Assembly: GCA_902794035.1 (NCBI GenBank)
Contig: CADBFN010000011.1
Location: 1 to 64,000 of the forward strand
Source: an uncultured bacterium
GTDB lineage: Bacteria; Cyanobacteriota; Vampirovibrionia; Gastranaerophilales; Gastranaerophilaceae
Direction of reading: 5' to 3'
DNA: 64,000 nucleotides
Part shown: positions 63,128-64,000 of the stretch, one piece after another
Position numbering within the stretch: position 1 is the stretch's first letter
Layout of the letters: every line of letters begins with the position of its first letter
Notes under the pieces: generated by a model
Told to the model about the DNA's origin: nothing
Database searches by the model: none
The model's input: only the letters and a program-made list of their open reading frames with translations
Made by a program: the position numbers and the translations under genes

Positions 63128-64000
63128 TTATGCCCCCCTTTGCTAATTTGATGATTTCAGCACGCTCCAGATCAGTAAAACTTTCTTCATCTGTATGATG
63201 AGGACAGATACTTTTAGGGAATTTCATATAATCGCCGTAAATATTACTCAGCATAAAATCAGTATCCGCAGGACAATTAAACATGTATCCTTCAAACTCA
63301 ATTTTCTTTAACGGAAATATCTGTCTGTAATCATAAATCCAGTTGTGCCACCTGTGAGGAAAATCCAATCCCCAATGGATAGAAGGTCTGAGACGCTCAT
63401 CGACCTCAATTTTCTCATTTATTACATCCTCAGTTAAATGCTTAATTTTTTTTACTAATTTCTCAGTATCTTTAATTTTAAACAGAGATAAACTCAACAT
63501 TCTTCTGTATCTGCGAACTTTTTTATTTAGTTTTATTTTATCTTTGCCTCTGGCATTCGTATAATAAAAATCGTGAGGGAAAATATCAATAAAAGCCTGT
63601 TTTATCTTGCGATGTTTTATTTTTAATATACAGGTTGCAGGTGCATTTTTATCACGCCACAATTCGCAGTATAAATCAGGGTTTGTAGTACATGCATTGA
63701 ATATCGACGGGAATTTATCATAATCTTCGCGAATCATATCGACATCTACATCATCATCCCAGGGAATAAAACCTTTGTGTCTTTTGGCACCAAGCAAAGT
63801 TCCTCCGCTTAACCAATAACGAAGATTATGCGAAGTACAAATTCTGTCAAATTCCTTTAGTATAGAAAATAATGCCAGTTGATAATCTCTCAAAAAACCT
63901 TCTGCAGGCGGGATTTTTGTTATATCTTTATATTTTTTATAATTTACTTTGACTCGTTTTTTATTTGAAGATTTTAAGATACGGATTCTGATACCGCAAA
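63120..64000 (-). CDS. licD: LicD family phosphotransferase, 5' end outside window
   Basis: LicD-type enzymes transfer phosphocholine or related phosphoalcohols to surface glycans. The visible part has LRYWLSGGTLLGAKRHKGFI followed by PWDDDVDVDM, the metal/nucleotide site, and the C-terminal segment LSNIYGDYMKFP. The reading frame continues upstream without a stop to base 64000, encoding a basic stretch before LRDYQLALFSILKEFD; this block normally lies near the start of LicD proteins, so the true start is at or beyond the window edge. It is the first visible gene of the minus-strand polymer cluster. Confidence 0.88.
   Translation of the reverse strand, partial: CGIRIRILKSSNKKRVKVNYKKYKDITKIPPAEGFLRDYQLALFSILKEFDRICTSHNLRYWLSGGTLLGAKRHKGFIPWDDDVDVDMIREDYDKFPSIFNACTTNPDLYCELWRDKNAPATCILKIKHRKIKQAFIDIFPHDFYYTNARGKDKIKLNKKVRRYRRMLSLSLFKIKDTEKLVKKIKHLTEDVINEKIEVDERLRPSIHWGLDFPHRWHNWIYDYRQIFPLKKIEFEGYMFNCPADTDFMLSNIYGDYMKFPKSICPHHTDEESFTDLERAEIIKLAKGGING

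Overview
This window is a strongly AT-rich bacterial chromosome segment, densely packed with genes on both strands. There are no phage, plasmid or insertion-sequence genes. The cell envelope is diderm: the window encodes lipid A enzymes (LpxB, LpxI), an LptD-like LPS transporter, MsbA, a TolC-type channel and an EnvC/NlpD-like M23 peptidase. A desulfoferrodoxin and an oxygen-labile iron-sulfur serine dehydratase point to an anaerobe. Several lineage-specific membrane proteins carry a short F-T-G peptide near the N-terminus, and one metzincin has a zinc motif I associate with cyanobacteria. My best inference is a gut non-photosynthetic cyanobacterial relative (Vampirovibrionia/Melainabacteria, Gastranaerophilales type), at moderate confidence and not provable from this sequence alone.

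Layout. 1-361: the 5' part of a prepilin gene on the minus strand, thrown out of frame by an 11-base G tract. 362-6451: overlapping smc-scpA-scpB (condensin) followed by a TPR/metzincin protein. 6503-7900: a phosphodiester-glycosidase-like protein on the minus strand with a good promoter and a two-hairpin leader. 8041-8300: a large-type SRP RNA, then desulfoferrodoxin. 8851-14765 (minus): an unknown membrane protein coupled to a DtxR/MntR regulator, bioD, a Xer recombinase, dGTPase and a large unknown membrane protein. 14814-21870 (minus): an envelope operon (unknown anchored protein, a 36-residue membrane peptide, M23 peptidase, LptD, class II aldolase, LpxI, LpxB). 21906-29044 (minus): serine dehydratase subunits, a pseudopilin-like protein, a small membrane protein, RNase E/G, its usual radical SAM partner and two small unknowns.

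29045-33783 carries intergenic palindromic repeats, yajQ, tyrS, cysE and an ArsB/NhaD-type transporter. 33852-41838 holds gatD, a 1382-residue GH13-like glycosidase, metF, deoC, tyrA and a DUF2023-like protein. 41904-49218 holds an uninterrupted dnaE, a TolC-type protein, a CNNM/CorC-type protein, YjbQ and a DUF378-like protein. 49219-49906 is a non-coding element built from successive hairpins. 49907-53415 holds a response regulator, a degenerate PilB/GspE-like protein, queE and a DnaJ-like protein. 53797-57234 is a tandem pair of paralogous F-T-G proteins. 57241-64000 (minus) holds MsbA and a surface-polymer cluster (acyltransferase, epimerase, IspD/TarI-type cytidylyltransferase, CDP-glycerol-type transferase, LicD) cut by the window end.

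The most interesting signals are the G-tract switch in a pilin gene, the F-T-G peptide shared by otherwise unrelated proteins, three genes with a TATAAT box exactly six bases before the ATG and no Shine-Dalgarno (probable leaderless mRNAs), the hairpin-cluster element, the regulator/pseudo-ATPase pair, the giant GH13-like protein, and teichoic-acid-like polymer genes in an LPS-bearing cell.
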